From Draconibacterium sp. (GTDB lineage Bacteria; Bacteroidota; Bacteroidia; Bacteroidales; Prolixibacteraceae), in contig WOYV01000123.1 of assembly GCA_011620585.1 (NCBI GenBank), forward strand, positions 1 to 52,615: DNA of 52,615 nt, read 5' to 3'. Made by a program: the position numbers and the translations under genes. Below are positions 9,199 through 16,909 of this stretch, piece by piece. Position 1 is the stretch's first letter; the number at the start of each line of letters is the position of its first letter. The notes under the pieces were generated by a model that saw only the letters and a program-made list of their open reading frames with translations, did no database searches and was not told where the DNA came from.

Positions 9199-9225
9199 AA
9201 AAAAAATCCGGTACAAGCCCGGATT
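9199..9225 (-). terminator. intrinsic terminator after the DUF4252 gene
   Basis: Stem AATCCGG at 9205-9211 pairs with CCGGATT at 9219-9225 across a 7-base loop; on the minus strand it is followed by eight T. Nearly the same hairpin recurs at 11020-11045. Confidence 0.88.
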
Positions 9226-9254
9226 CTTTCATATCTGCAAATGATTTATCACTT

Positions 9255-9755
9255 TTATTCAAAGTCGCCTACATCGATATTTACAGCCTTGGTAATCTTT
9301 CCAATGTTCGCCGGATCGATGATTCCCTGGATGCTGATGAGTGCGTTGTCGTTGCCACCAACCACCAGCAGTAGATCTGATATTTTACCATTGTCGGCAT
9401 CTTTGGCCAGGAAACGTACCACTTCATCATCTTCTGTTACCTCCATCAACACCTCGTAGTCGTTGTTTTTGAAGAAACCGTCAGCTTCGAGTTCGGCATA
9501 AAAATCGATGTTCTTATTTAGTTCATCGTCTTCAACCGAGAGAACACGAATGCCACTCAATCCATTCAATAATTCCTTGGTTGATTCGTCTCCGGTGTCA
9601 AGACTACTGGCAAAACCCAGGAGTTTACCTGAAATGTTCACGGTAGTAAATCCCTTTTTGTTGGCATATTTTTCGAAGAGCTTGTCAACCGGGCTTTTTT
9701 GTGCAAGCACTGCCATGGGCAGCAACACTGCTAATAACAAGATTATCTTTTTCAT
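9255..9755 (-). CDS. DUF4252 domain protein, exported
   Basis: The 166-residue protein starts with a clear signal peptide (KKIILLLAVLLPMAVLAQ) and then matches the DUF4252 pattern: a short DKLFEKYANKKGFTTVNISG segment, a central LNGLSGIRVLSV motif, and a C-terminal ISDLLLVVGGNDNALISIQG strand pair. The function of the family is unknown; it is found in Bacteroidota, commonly next to ECF sigma factors. Here it lies directly downstream of an anti-sigma and sigma pair on the same strand (85-base gap) and ahead of a strong terminator, consistent with a three-gene stress operon whose final product is a periplasmic effector. Confidence 0.85.
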   Translation of the reverse strand: MKKIILLLAVLLPMAVLAQKSPVDKLFEKYANKKGFTTVNISGKLLGFASSLDTGDESTKELLNGLSGIRVLSVEDDELNKNIDFYAELEADGFFKNNDYEVLMEVTEDDEVVRFLAKDADNGKISDLLLVVGGNDNALISIQGIIDPANIGKITKAVNIDVGDFE

Positions 9756-9839
9756 GACGTTTTATTTTTTTGTTGTTTGTACTTTTTTTGGTTCCGGCTT
9801 TCAACTGCCAGCTTGCCTATTTGCCTTTATTTTGATTAA

Positions 9840-10382
9840 TTAATTATTACTTTCTTCCAGTTTATCAATTCCATCATAGAATTCGACCACTGGTTCCGTC
9901 GCTTTTTTTACCGGATCGTTCGCCTTTCTCAACAGCTCGAAGTTCGATAACTGTGCCAGTCCCTTATTGTATTTTACCGACATAAATTGCAGCGTTTCGG
10001 TGGCGTAAGCATAGGCTTCGTCCGGATCGTTGAAGGTGTCTTCAAAAGGCTTTTGTTGTTCCTGGTAGAACAGAAAGCCACCCAGTACAATAATTACCGA
10101 AGCTGCGATTCCGGTTACAACTTTCCACATCGAACGGTAGCGGTTTTTTTCGCGCTGCTCGTTTTCGAGGATGTAATCCATGATATCTTCTTCAATATGT
10201 GGACCGTCGCTGACTCCGGCCAGTTCGGAAATACCTCCAAAGAACCCGGCAAATTCTGCTACTTCGGCATTCACTTCTCCCGATTGAAAGTAGGCTTCGA
10301 GCCTGCGTTCCTCGGCATCGGTACTCTCTCCCTCAAAGTAACGTTGCAGTAAAATTTTTACTTCTTCGGTTTTCATTTTCAT
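9840..10382 (-). CDS. putative anti-sigma factor, single-pass membrane protein
   Basis: The 180-residue protein has an acidic, helical N-terminal part (EEVKILLQRYFEGESTDAEE, a pattern typical of Bacteroidota anti-sigma proteins), one membrane segment at about residues 87-106, and a short periplasmic tail. It begins inside the end of the ECF sigma gene (overlap of about 50 bases), so the two are translationally coupled. By position and topology it should hold the sigma factor at the membrane. No zinc-binding HxxxCxxC motif is present, so it is not a classical ZAS anti-sigma. A start at the second ATG, six bases later, is possible. Confidence 0.72.
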   Translation of the reverse strand: MKMKTEEVKILLQRYFEGESTDAEERRLEAYFQSGEVNAEVAEFAGFFGGISELAGVSDGPHIEEDIMDYILENEQREKNRYRSMWKVVTGIAASVIIVLGGFLFYQEQQKPFEDTFNDPDEAYAYATETLQFMSVKYNKGLAQLSNFELLRKANDPVKKATEPVVEFYDGIDKLEESNN

Positions 10383-10875
10383 TCATTTTTAAAAATTCAT
10401 CACGCACTTTTTTCCGTGCTCTCGATAAGTTCACCCTAATCGCGTTGACCTGCAAGCCGGTAATTTCAGCAATCTCGTCGTACGACATTTGTTCTATGTC
10501 GCGCAATTGCATCACATTTCGTTGCAGGTCGGGCAAGCGGCCGATCAGTTTCCCGATCTGCTGCGCCGTTTCGCTTAATTCAACTTTTGAATGAACGTCT
10601 ACCGTTTTGGCGTTTAAACGCCTTCCGGTTTCTTCGTCAATCGGAACCTCTTTGTTACTTCGTATTACATCGAGGCAGCGGTTCCTGGTCATCTGCATGG
10701 CAAAGGCCTCTATGTTTTCTACTTCATTCAGTATCTCTCTTTTTTGCCAGAGTTTCAGGAAGACATCCTGAACAACGTCGCGTGCCAGTTCTTCGTCTTT
10801 CAAAAAGTGCGTTGCAAAACGAAGCAGCTTTTTGCTAACCGGTAATATGCTTGTTTTAAAATCTCGGGCAACCAT
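10333..10875 (-). CDS. RNA polymerase ECF sigma factor
   Basis: The 180-residue protein shows sigma region 2 (about 14-80; ELARDVVQDVFLKLW and AFAMQMTRNRCLDVIR) and region 4 (about 115-165; LPDLQRNVMQLRDIEQMSYDEIAEITGL with a helix-turn-helix), without region 3, as in ECF sigma-70 factors. It directs RNA polymerase to a small regulon. Its gene overlaps the anti-sigma gene, and the operon continues to the DUF4252 gene. A TAnnTTTG box 41 bases upstream suggests a housekeeping promoter; self-activation cannot be judged from sequence. Confidence 0.95.
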   Translation of the reverse strand: MVARDFKTSILPVSKKLLRFATHFLKDEELARDVVQDVFLKLWQKREILNEVENIEAFAMQMTRNRCLDVIRSNKEVPIDEETGRRLNAKTVDVHSKVELSETAQQIGKLIGRLPDLQRNVMQLRDIEQMSYDEIAEITGLQVNAIRVNLSRARKKVRDEFLKMNENENRRSKNFTATLL

Positions 10876-10915
10876 GCTTTTGTTTTTGCTTTTCTGCTTT
10901 TTTGTTCGTTGTTTT

Positions 10916-10923
10916 CAAAGGTA
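10916..10923 (-). promoter_or_regulatory. -7 box upstream of the ECF sigma operon
   Basis: The minus strand reads TACCTTTG, a perfect TAnnTTTG match, about 40 bases before the sigma start codon. A -33 element is not evident. Confidence 0.45.
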
Positions 10924-11019
10924 AGACGTGTGCTTATGAAAAGCATTACATGCAAAGGAAGAATTTTTCACAAGTGCTGTTCTTTCCCTTATCATGGAAG
11001 TTTGAAATAACAGACCATA

Positions 11020-11045
11020 AAAAAATCCGGACAAAGCCCGGATTT
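11020..11045 (-). terminator. intrinsic terminator after the fucosidase gene
   Basis: Stem AATCCGG at 11025-11031 pairs with CCGGATT at 11039-11045; seven T follow on the minus strand. It also has some T on the plus side, so it may work both ways. Confidence 0.88.
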
Positions 11046-11073
11046 TGTGATGAAATCTATTTTGTTGCACCTT

Positions 11074-12399
11074 CTATTTCATGGTTAGTACGAGTATAGT
11101 ATCTGTTTTGTCCATTTTTTCTTTTGGAACATTCAGTAAAACTCCATATTCGGTTTCTTCGAATTTTACTTTCTCGCCGCCATCAAAATACTTCAACGAT
11201 TTTATTTTCCCGGGTAGCGAAGGAATCAACAAATTCTCGTCTTTCATTTCCAAAAGATGTATGTAAACGGTGCCGTTTTTGGCTGATGTAGTGGCCCCCC
11301 AGTCTTGCGGGCGGATTGGGCCACGACGTGTTTTGTAAATAGTTTCGCCGTATTTGTCGAGCCATTCACCCATTTCCAGCAAGGTCTCAACATTTTCAGG
11401 TTGAATTTTTCCATTTGGCATCGGACCGGTGTTCAGCAAAAAGTTGGCTCCGTAACCGGCCGATTTCACCATGGTTTGGATTAATTGTTTGGTTGATTTA
11501 TAGTCTTGGTCCTTAATGTTAAATCCCCATGATCCGTTCATGGTTTCGCACATTTCAAGCGGAAGTTCGGAAATAGTTCCGGTTTGGTTAAAGCCCATCG
11601 AATTCTCGCCGGGCAGGTCACGTTCGAACATTTGGAAATCTTCGCCAGGGAAGGGCGCTTTGTGGTGGTTGCTGCCAATTAATGCCCCGGGTTGCAGTTT
11701 GTGGATTAGTGAATAGGTTTCGTCAAGGCGCCAGTTGGCATCCCACTGGTCCCACATTCCGTCGAACCATATTCCACCCACTTCGCCGTAATTGGTCAGT
11801 AACTCTGTTAATTGCGTATTCATATAGTCGATGTACTTGTTCCAGTCGCCGCTTTCGGGGCGCCCGGTGTATCCTTGTCCGGTTCTTCCTCTCGGGTAGT
11901 AATCGGGGTGGTGCCAGTCGAGTTGCGAATGGTAAAAGAATAGTTTAACGCCTTGTTTATCACATTCATCTTTTAGCATTTTCAACACGTCTTTTCCATA
12001 AGGCGTACGGTCTACAATGTTGTAATCGCTTATTTGTGAGTCGAACATGGCAAAACCGTCGTGGTGTTTGCTGGTGATGGTAATGTATTTCATGCCGGCT
12101 TTTTTTACCGTTGAAACCCACTCGGCAGGATCAAACTGTGTGGGATTAAAAAAGGCAGGCAGTTTTTCGTATTGTAAAATCGGAATTTGTTTTTGGTTCA
12201 TGATCCACTCGGCAATTCCCTTATCGCCACCGCCAGCCATGGTTGAATACACGCCCCAATGAATGAATAGTCCAAATTTGGCATCCTGGAACCACTCGCG
12301 GTTTTCAAGATTCTTTTCTGTTGGCTGGTAATTTTTTTGAGCCATTAATGTACTTCCCGAAATAAGAAGTAGCAGGAGTAAGCTGGTTAAGTTTTTCAT
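11074..12399 (-). CDS. alpha-L-fucosidase, GH29
   Basis: The 441-residue protein has a signal peptide (to about residue 20, ending LMAQ) and a GH29 catalytic barrel. Family signatures are WFQDAKFGLFIHWGVYS, YITITSKHHDGFAMFDS, and GGIWFDGMWDQ, in which Asp213 is the expected nucleophile. It would release terminal alpha-linked fucose from glycans in the periplasm or outside. The C-terminal beta domain is short, so the protein is near minimal size for the family. It is transcribed alone, with no SusC/SusD pair in the neighbourhood. Confidence 0.93.
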   Translation of the reverse strand: MKNLTSLLLLLLISGSTLMAQKNYQPTEKNLENREWFQDAKFGLFIHWGVYSTMAGGGDKGIAEWIMNQKQIPILQYEKLPAFFNPTQFDPAEWVSTVKKAGMKYITITSKHHDGFAMFDSQISDYNIVDRTPYGKDVLKMLKDECDKQGVKLFFYHSQLDWHHPDYYPRGRTGQGYTGRPESGDWNKYIDYMNTQLTELLTNYGEVGGIWFDGMWDQWDANWRLDETYSLIHKLQPGALIGSNHHKAPFPGEDFQMFERDLPGENSMGFNQTGTISELPLEMCETMNGSWGFNIKDQDYKSTKQLIQTMVKSAGYGANFLLNTGPMPNGKIQPENVETLLEMGEWLDKYGETIYKTRRGPIRPQDWGATTSAKNGTVYIHLLEMKDENLLIPSLPGKIKSLKYFDGGEKVKFEETEYGVLLNVPKEKMDKTDTILVLTMK

Positions 12400-12497
12400 T
12401 TTATTCTATGTTAATTCGGTATGATAATCGGGCTTAAATTACAAATTAAACCAACGTTATAAAACATGTTTCAGGGCAAGGACAGGTTCAGCACAGA

Positions 12498-12948
12498 TTA
12501 TTTTGATCCAAAGCTAATGATAAGAATTCCGATAAGAATCCCAAGCAGGTAAATCCCTTTTCGTTTGATATTTTTTTCTTTGAATAAAACGGCCCCAAGA
12601 GTAAATGCAACCAGCACCCCACCACGGCGAAGGACCGAGATAATCGAAATCATCGAGTCAGGAATGCTAAGTGCATAAAAGTACATGTAGTCGGCAAAAA
12701 GCAGGAAGACCGCAATTAGCGGGATACTCCACCGCCATTGAAACACAGGCGGCGGTACAAATATTTCGGGATGCTGAAAATATTCGGGCGCCGTAGAGCC
12801 AATAACAAATGGGAAAACCACTGCCGCGGCTGTAAGTGTCGATAAAAAAAAGTACGGGTAAAACGGCATTTTCGTTTAACGATAATTTCTTGACGACGTC
12901 GTATAAACCGAGTAAAACCGCTGATACCAAGGCAAGGATAACCCACAT
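12498..12948 (-). pseudogene. half-size EamA transporter, frameshifted at a T8 tract
   Basis: Two overlapping frames make one protein. The upstream frame begins at 12948 (MWVILALVSAVLLGLYDVVK) and is in phase until VLPVLFF; the downstream frame then supplies STLTAAAVVFPF and continues through three more hydrophobic segments to IISFGSK and a stop at 12498. The switch lies at a run of eight T on the coding strand (plus 12844-12851). Removing one T restores a continuous protein of about 149 residues, the size of single-domain EamA transporters. The gene may be dead, phase-variable by slippage, or carry a sequencing error in the homopolymer. Confidence 0.75.
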
Positions 12949-13091
12949 TGAGTGTTGTTTTGTGCAAAGCTATTTTCTTTATTTTGAAAGAGGGACAGGA
13001 GATGAGCCGGTATTCGAAAGCTTAATCAATTCTTAAAAACATTGACCCAGCTATTCTGATTTACGCATAAAAACTGTAACGGTATTAAATT

Positions 13092-13931
13092 CTACAATAA
13101 TTGCTTTTGTGCCCTTACTTGTAAGTGAGCATTTACGTTTTCATGAATAATCAGTGAATAGTTCCGAACAAAACGTTTTGTGCCAATTCCCATTATCCAT
13201 TCAATTCCGCGGGCTTCGCTTGCCAGAAAAATCTCATCGGCAGCCAACAATTTTTTTTCATCAATTTCATTCGATTCGATAAGCGGGATTTTAAGCGCTG
13301 CTGCCTGCTCAATCACAATTCTTCGAATCAGGTCCCCGTAACATCCGGTATCGAGCGATGGCGTAAGCAAAACCCCATTTTTTGCCAGGAAAATGTTGGC
13401 TCCGCGGGCATCACAAACCTGGCCTTTTTCGTTTGTAAAAATGCTTCGGGATAACGAACCTGCCTCGTTTTTTGTTTCGGCAGCTAACCAAAACAAACGA
13501 TTATGACAAAGTAGCCTGCCGAATGGTGCACCGCTAAATTTTTGAAATGGGGATATTTGTGTCAGTAAGCCCTGTTCCCGGTTTGGAAATTCGAAACCCT
13601 TGTAATTTGTTGCTTCAAGCAGCCAGTTACTTTCCTGATCCGAAACAAGAATTTTCAAATGCAGGTAGCCCGATCGATAGTATTTGTTTTTATTTAACAG
13701 GCGTTTAAACAGCCTGAATATTTCGCGACGGTTATTAAAAAGTGGAGGAAGTTCGTAAGACAGGGATTGTAACTGTGACTGAATGTTATCGAGATTCTCA
13801 TTCAGCAGTGGTATACCACCAAAACCAAACAAAATGTCCTGTGAAATGACCACGGAACTGTTCCATAAAAAGCGACCGGGGTTGGCATCTTTTTTCGAAC
13901 TTGGCACTCCGTTTACCAGCACAAAATCCAT
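13092..13931 (-). CDS. aminotransferase class IV-like protein lacking the PLP lysine
   Basis: The 279-residue protein has the fold-type IV pattern of PabC and branched-chain aminotransferases: CHNRLFWLAAETKNEAG, then GQVCDARGANIFLAKNGVLLTP, then GCYGDLIRRIVIE. Aligned by eye with E. coli PabC (GLKHLNRL and TECCAANLF), the catalytic lysine is replaced by leucine (LLCHNRL) and the PLP-ring glutamate by aspartate (CDARGAN). The N-terminal substrate loop is also divergent. It may not be a working PLP enzyme. It ends the operon of AMP nucleosidase, holA and rhomboid, two bases after the rhomboid stop. Confidence 0.75.
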   Translation of the reverse strand: MDFVLVNGVPSSKKDANPGRFLWNSSVVISQDILFGFGGIPLLNENLDNIQSQLQSLSYELPPLFNNRREIFRLFKRLLNKNKYYRSGYLHLKILVSDQESNWLLEATNYKGFEFPNREQGLLTQISPFQKFSGAPFGRLLCHNRLFWLAAETKNEAGSLSRSIFTNEKGQVCDARGANIFLAKNGVLLTPSLDTGCYGDLIRRIVIEQAAALKIPLIESNEIDEKKLLAADEIFLASEARGIEWIMGIGTKRFVRNYSLIIHENVNAHLQVRAQKQLL

Positions 13932-13933
13932 GA

Positions 13934-14548
13934 CTATATAAATGAAAACAGGTTATCTATAAATTGTTCGAATAAACCGGGTCTGAGTAAAACCGGGAAA
14001 ACAAAACCAAAAACCGCTCCCAGAAAGTGCGCGTCGTGAGCTACGTTGTCGTGCTGTTTCTTGCTCATTTGGTACGAGTAAATAAGGTAAGCTACTCCAA
14101 ATAAAATCCCCGGAACAGGTATAATGGCAAAAAGGTACAACAATCCCCACGGATCGAAAAAAATGGTGGCAAACAAAACGGCAGAAACAGCTCCCGAAGC
14201 TCCCACCGCATTGTAATAATAGTTGTTCTGGTTTTTGATAAGGCTCCAGATGTTGGAAGCCAGGATTCCACCAAAATACAAAAGCAGATAATAGAAGGTG
14301 CCCCGGGTTCCAAAATAATGACCGAGGTAGGCTTCTACATTACGGCCAAAAAAGTAAAGCACCATCATGTTGATAAGCAGGTGAGTCCAGTTGGCGTGGA
14401 TAAATGCGTGCGAAACCAGCCGGTAGTATTCTTTTCGGTGAACGACGTGTGCCGCATTAAACTGGAGCTTCGAAGCCAGGTCAGGATTTTGAAAAGCCAA
14501 ATAAGAAATCAGTACCGTAGTACCTATAATAAACCAGGTTATCATCAA
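13934..14548 (-). CDS. rhomboid-family intramembrane serine protease
   Basis: The 204-residue protein has six hydrophobic segments. Ser118 in GASGAVSA is the catalytic nucleophile, and His174 in AHDAHFLGAVFGF is the expected base, with the HANWTHLLINM motif of TM2 (residues 51-61) also present. These form the complete rhomboid active site, so it should cleave membrane proteins within the bilayer. Its ATG overlaps the end of holA by four bases, so it is translated with the clamp-loader subunit; the pairing probably reflects operon packing rather than shared function. Confidence 0.92.
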   Translation of the reverse strand: MMITWFIIGTTVLISYLAFQNPDLASKLQFNAAHVVHRKEYYRLVSHAFIHANWTHLLINMMVLYFFGRNVEAYLGHYFGTRGTFYYLLLYFGGILASNIWSLIKNQNNYYYNAVGASGAVSAVLFATIFFDPWGLLYLFAIIPVPGILFGVAYLIYSYQMSKKQHDNVAHDAHFLGAVFGFVFPVLLRPGLFEQFIDNLFSFI

Positions 14549-15546
14549 TGTAAAATTTTATAAATCATTTCCTTCTGCAAATCAGCTTCACTCACCATTG
14601 CCGGTGCATTATAACCTTTGCTTTTCATATCGTACTCGCGCAAAATTCCTATAATTTCGTAAAGTTTGGTGGGCGAGTACCGTTTGGCGGCGGCCACATA
14701 CTCGCGAACAAAAAACGGGTGTACACGCAACTCTGCGGCAACACTGCGCTCCGATTTGTCTTTCAGAAAATGATAGGTAAATAGTTTGGAGAAATAAAAG
14801 TATAAACCTGCTACGGTTTTCTGGATCGGGTTCAACGATGGATTGGCGCCGAAATAGTTAATTATCTTGTTGGCTTTCAGAACGTCTTTTTGTCCAAGCG
14901 CATTTTGTAATTCCAGTACATTGTAATCTTTGCTTACCCCAATGTTTTTTTCGATGTGCCCGGGCGTAATCCGGTTGCTATCCTTTACCGCAATTACCAG
15001 TTTGTTGAGTTCGTTGGCAATTTTGCTGAGGTCGGTGCCCAAAAATGCCGTTAGCAATTGGGCGGCCTGCGGAGTAATGCTGTAATCCTGGTCTTTTAAA
15101 TATGTATCGATCCAGGCTGGAATTTTGTTCTCGTATAGTTTTTCGGAAGTAAATACCACCCCGTTTTTTTTGATTGCTTTTACCAGTTTACTCCGGGCAT
15201 CCACGGTTTTGTATTTGTAAGCAAGCACCAGGATAGTCGATCCGAGTGGCTTCTCGGCATATGGTGCAAGGGTTTCGATTTTGCTCAGACTTTGCGCTTC
15301 TTTAACAATAATAACTTGTTTTTGCGCCATCATCGGGAAACGCATCGAACCTTCCGCAATTTTTACCGGATCTGAATCTTTGCCATAAAAAACGGTTTGG
15401 TTGAACGCTTTTTCGGCTTCGGTCAACACATTTTTTTCGATGTAATCCGAAATCACATCAATATAGTAGGGTTCTTCTCCCTGCAAGAGGTAGATGGGAT
15501 AGTAAATTCCTTTCTTCAGGTCGTGTAGAATGTCGCCGAACTCCAT
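14545..15546 (-). CDS. holA: DNA polymerase III delta subunit
   Basis: At 333 residues this matches HolA, the clamp-loader subunit that opens the beta sliding clamp. The N-terminal part (YPIYLLQGEEPYYIDVISDYI) and the following VIIVKEAQSLSK region are typical of the AAA+-like domain I. The C-terminal collar domain contains FYFSKLFTYHFLKDKSERSVAAEL. It follows the AMP nucleosidase gene by one base and overlaps the rhomboid gene, so it lies in a tight operon. Confidence 0.94.
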   Translation of the reverse strand: MEFGDILHDLKKGIYYPIYLLQGEEPYYIDVISDYIEKNVLTEAEKAFNQTVFYGKDSDPVKIAEGSMRFPMMAQKQVIIVKEAQSLSKIETLAPYAEKPLGSTILVLAYKYKTVDARSKLVKAIKKNGVVFTSEKLYENKIPAWIDTYLKDQDYSITPQAAQLLTAFLGTDLSKIANELNKLVIAVKDSNRITPGHIEKNIGVSKDYNVLELQNALGQKDVLKANKIINYFGANPSLNPIQKTVAGLYFYFSKLFTYHFLKDKSERSVAAELRVHPFFVREYVAAAKRYSPTKLYEIIGILREYDMKSKGYNAPAMVSEADLQKEMIYKILH

Positions 15547-15547
15547 C

Positions 15548-16318
15548 TTAGAATCTGAGGTGTTTTACGGAAAGTCCGTTGTTTTTGATTTCCATCAGTG
15601 CATCGAAGCCTGCCTGGATGTGTCGTTCCATATATTCGGAAGAAACCTTTTTGTCGCTGGCTTCGGTTTTTACCCCAGTCGAAATCATAGGTTGATCGGA
15701 AACCAGCAAAAGCGCCCCGGTTGGAATTGAATTGGCAAAACCAACTGTGAATAAAGTGGCGGTTTCCATGTCGATGGCCATCGCACGTGTCTTTTTCAGG
15801 TATTTCTTGAATTGTGTGTCGAATTCCCATACCCGGCGGTTCATCGTAGTAACCACGCCGGTCCAGTAATCCTGTTCCGAATTTCGAAGGATATGCGAGA
15901 CTGCGCGTTGCAAACTGAATGCCGGAAGCGCAGGAATTTCGGGTGGCAGATAATCATTCGAAGTACCTTCCGCACGGATTGCTGCAATGGGTAGGATAAA
16001 ATCGCCGAGTTGGTTTTTCTTTTTTAGCCCACCGCACTTTCCGAGGAAAAGCACGCTTTTGGGTTTTATCGCACTCAAAAGGTCCATCACCGTGGCCGCG
16101 TTCGGACTCCCCATTCCAAAGTTGATCATGGTTATTCCTTCGGCGGTTGCGCTAGGCATGTTTTTATCGGCTCCATCGATCGGTACCTCAAATTTGTGCG
16201 CAAATTTTTCAATGTAATCCTGAAAATTGGTCAGGATAATATATTGCCCGAACTCTTCCAACTGCTTGCCGGTATAACGTGGCAGCCAGTTTTCTACAAT
16301 CTCTTTTTTTGTTTTCAT
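15548..16318 (-). CDS. amn: AMP nucleosidase
   Basis: The 256-residue protein is the short Bacteroidota form of AMP nucleosidase, which splits AMP into adenine and ribose 5-phosphate. It carries the nucleoside phosphorylase-like core: INFGMGSPNAATVMDLL, VLFLGKCGGL, and MAIDMETATLFTVGFAN with the base-binding Glu. I chose ATG 16318 (MKTKKEIVENWL); the frame extends 13 codons further to 16357 but that would cross the promoter's start region and lacks conservation. A strong promoter lies 60-90 bases upstream, and the gene heads the four-gene operon to 13092. Confidence 0.93.
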   Translation of the reverse strand: MKTKKEIVENWLPRYTGKQLEEFGQYIILTNFQDYIEKFAHKFEVPIDGADKNMPSATAEGITMINFGMGSPNAATVMDLLSAIKPKSVLFLGKCGGLKKKNQLGDFILPIAAIRAEGTSNDYLPPEIPALPAFSLQRAVSHILRNSEQDYWTGVVTTMNRRVWEFDTQFKKYLKKTRAMAIDMETATLFTVGFANSIPTGALLLVSDQPMISTGVKTEASDKKVSSEYMERHIQAGFDALMEIKNNGLSVKHLRF

Positions 16319-16376
16319 AAAACTGAAATATCTTACCTTTGAACAATCAGAATGCACTTAGGTTGAAAGGTTGGCA

Positions 16377-16408
16377 CAAATGTACATTTTTAGTTGTCGC
16401 CTGCCAAA
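16377..16408 (-). promoter_or_regulatory. promoter of the amn-holA operon
   Basis: On the minus strand TTTG (16405-16408) is followed after exactly 20 bases by TACATTTG (16377-16384), a near-ideal Bacteroidota -33/-7 promoter. Transcription would begin near 16370, giving a leader of about 50 bases. It overlaps the divergent promoter of the HsdR-N gene. Confidence 0.75.
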
Positions 16409-16425
16409 ACGAGTTGATAAGTTTG
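16394..16425 (+). promoter_or_regulatory. promoter of the HsdR-N gene
   Basis: TTG at 16394-16396 and TAAGTTTG at 16418-16425 are separated by 21 bases. The start codon of the gene is only seven bases after the -7 box, so the transcript would have almost no leader. Confidence 0.55.
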
Positions 16426-16432
16426 CACACAA

Positions 16433-16885
16433 ATGGATAAACTGAATTTACCGGAATATGATTTTCGAATTCGCAGCGATGATGGGAAACAAATGATCTT
16501 TGATTCCATCCGGAAAAAATTTGTGGCATTGACCCCCGAAGAGTGGGTTCGACAGAATTTTATTGAGTTTCTGAAAAAAGAAAAAAAGTACCCCGAGACT
16601 TTGATGTCGGTGGAAAAACAAATCATTGTAAACGGCAACCAGCGTCGTTTTGATTTGCTGATTTACCGGCGTGGCGGTCAGGCACATTTGATTGCTGAAT
16701 TTAAGGCCCCATCAGTTAAAATTACGCAGGATACTTTCGACCAGGTGGTGCGTTATAATATGGCGCTCAGGGTGGAAAAGGTAATTGTTTCGAACGGATT
16801 GCAGCACTTTGCCTGCCAAATAGATTATACTAATAATTCGTACGCTTTCTTACGTGAAATACCGGAGTTTAGGCAAGGTTTATGA
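16433..16885 (+). CDS. solitary type I restriction HsdR N-terminal domain protein (PD-(D/E)XK fold)
   Basis: The 150-residue protein is only the N-terminal nuclease-like domain of HsdR. A PD-(D/E)XK-type core is visible: RRFDLLIY supplies the aspartate and LIAEFKAP the ExK pair (about residues 68-90), followed by a helix with the QVVRYNMAL motif. No helicase domain, HsdM or HsdS is nearby, so this is not a restriction system. Short proteins of this type are common in Bacteroidota, often beside holA; their role is unknown, possibly DNA repair or a nuclease. The homologous region begins at this ATG, supporting the start despite the very short leader. Confidence 0.85.
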   Translation: MDKLNLPEYDFRIRSDDGKQMIFDSIRKKFVALTPEEWVRQNFIEFLKKEKKYPETLMSVEKQIIVNGNQRRFDLLIYRRGGQAHLIAEFKAPSVKITQDTFDQVVRYNMALRVEKVIVSNGLQHFACQIDYTNNSYAFLREIPEFRQGL

Positions 16886-16909
16886 ATTGACAAGTACACA
16901 TTCAGCCGA

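Noticed and set aside
9139-9216. Longer N-terminus with a hydrophobic start for the DUF432-like protein
   Set aside because: It needs a TTG start inside the preceding terminator; ATG 9138 is a simpler start.
16433-16885. Type I restriction-modification system
   Set aside because: Only the HsdR N-terminal domain exists; there is no methylase, specificity subunit or helicase domain.
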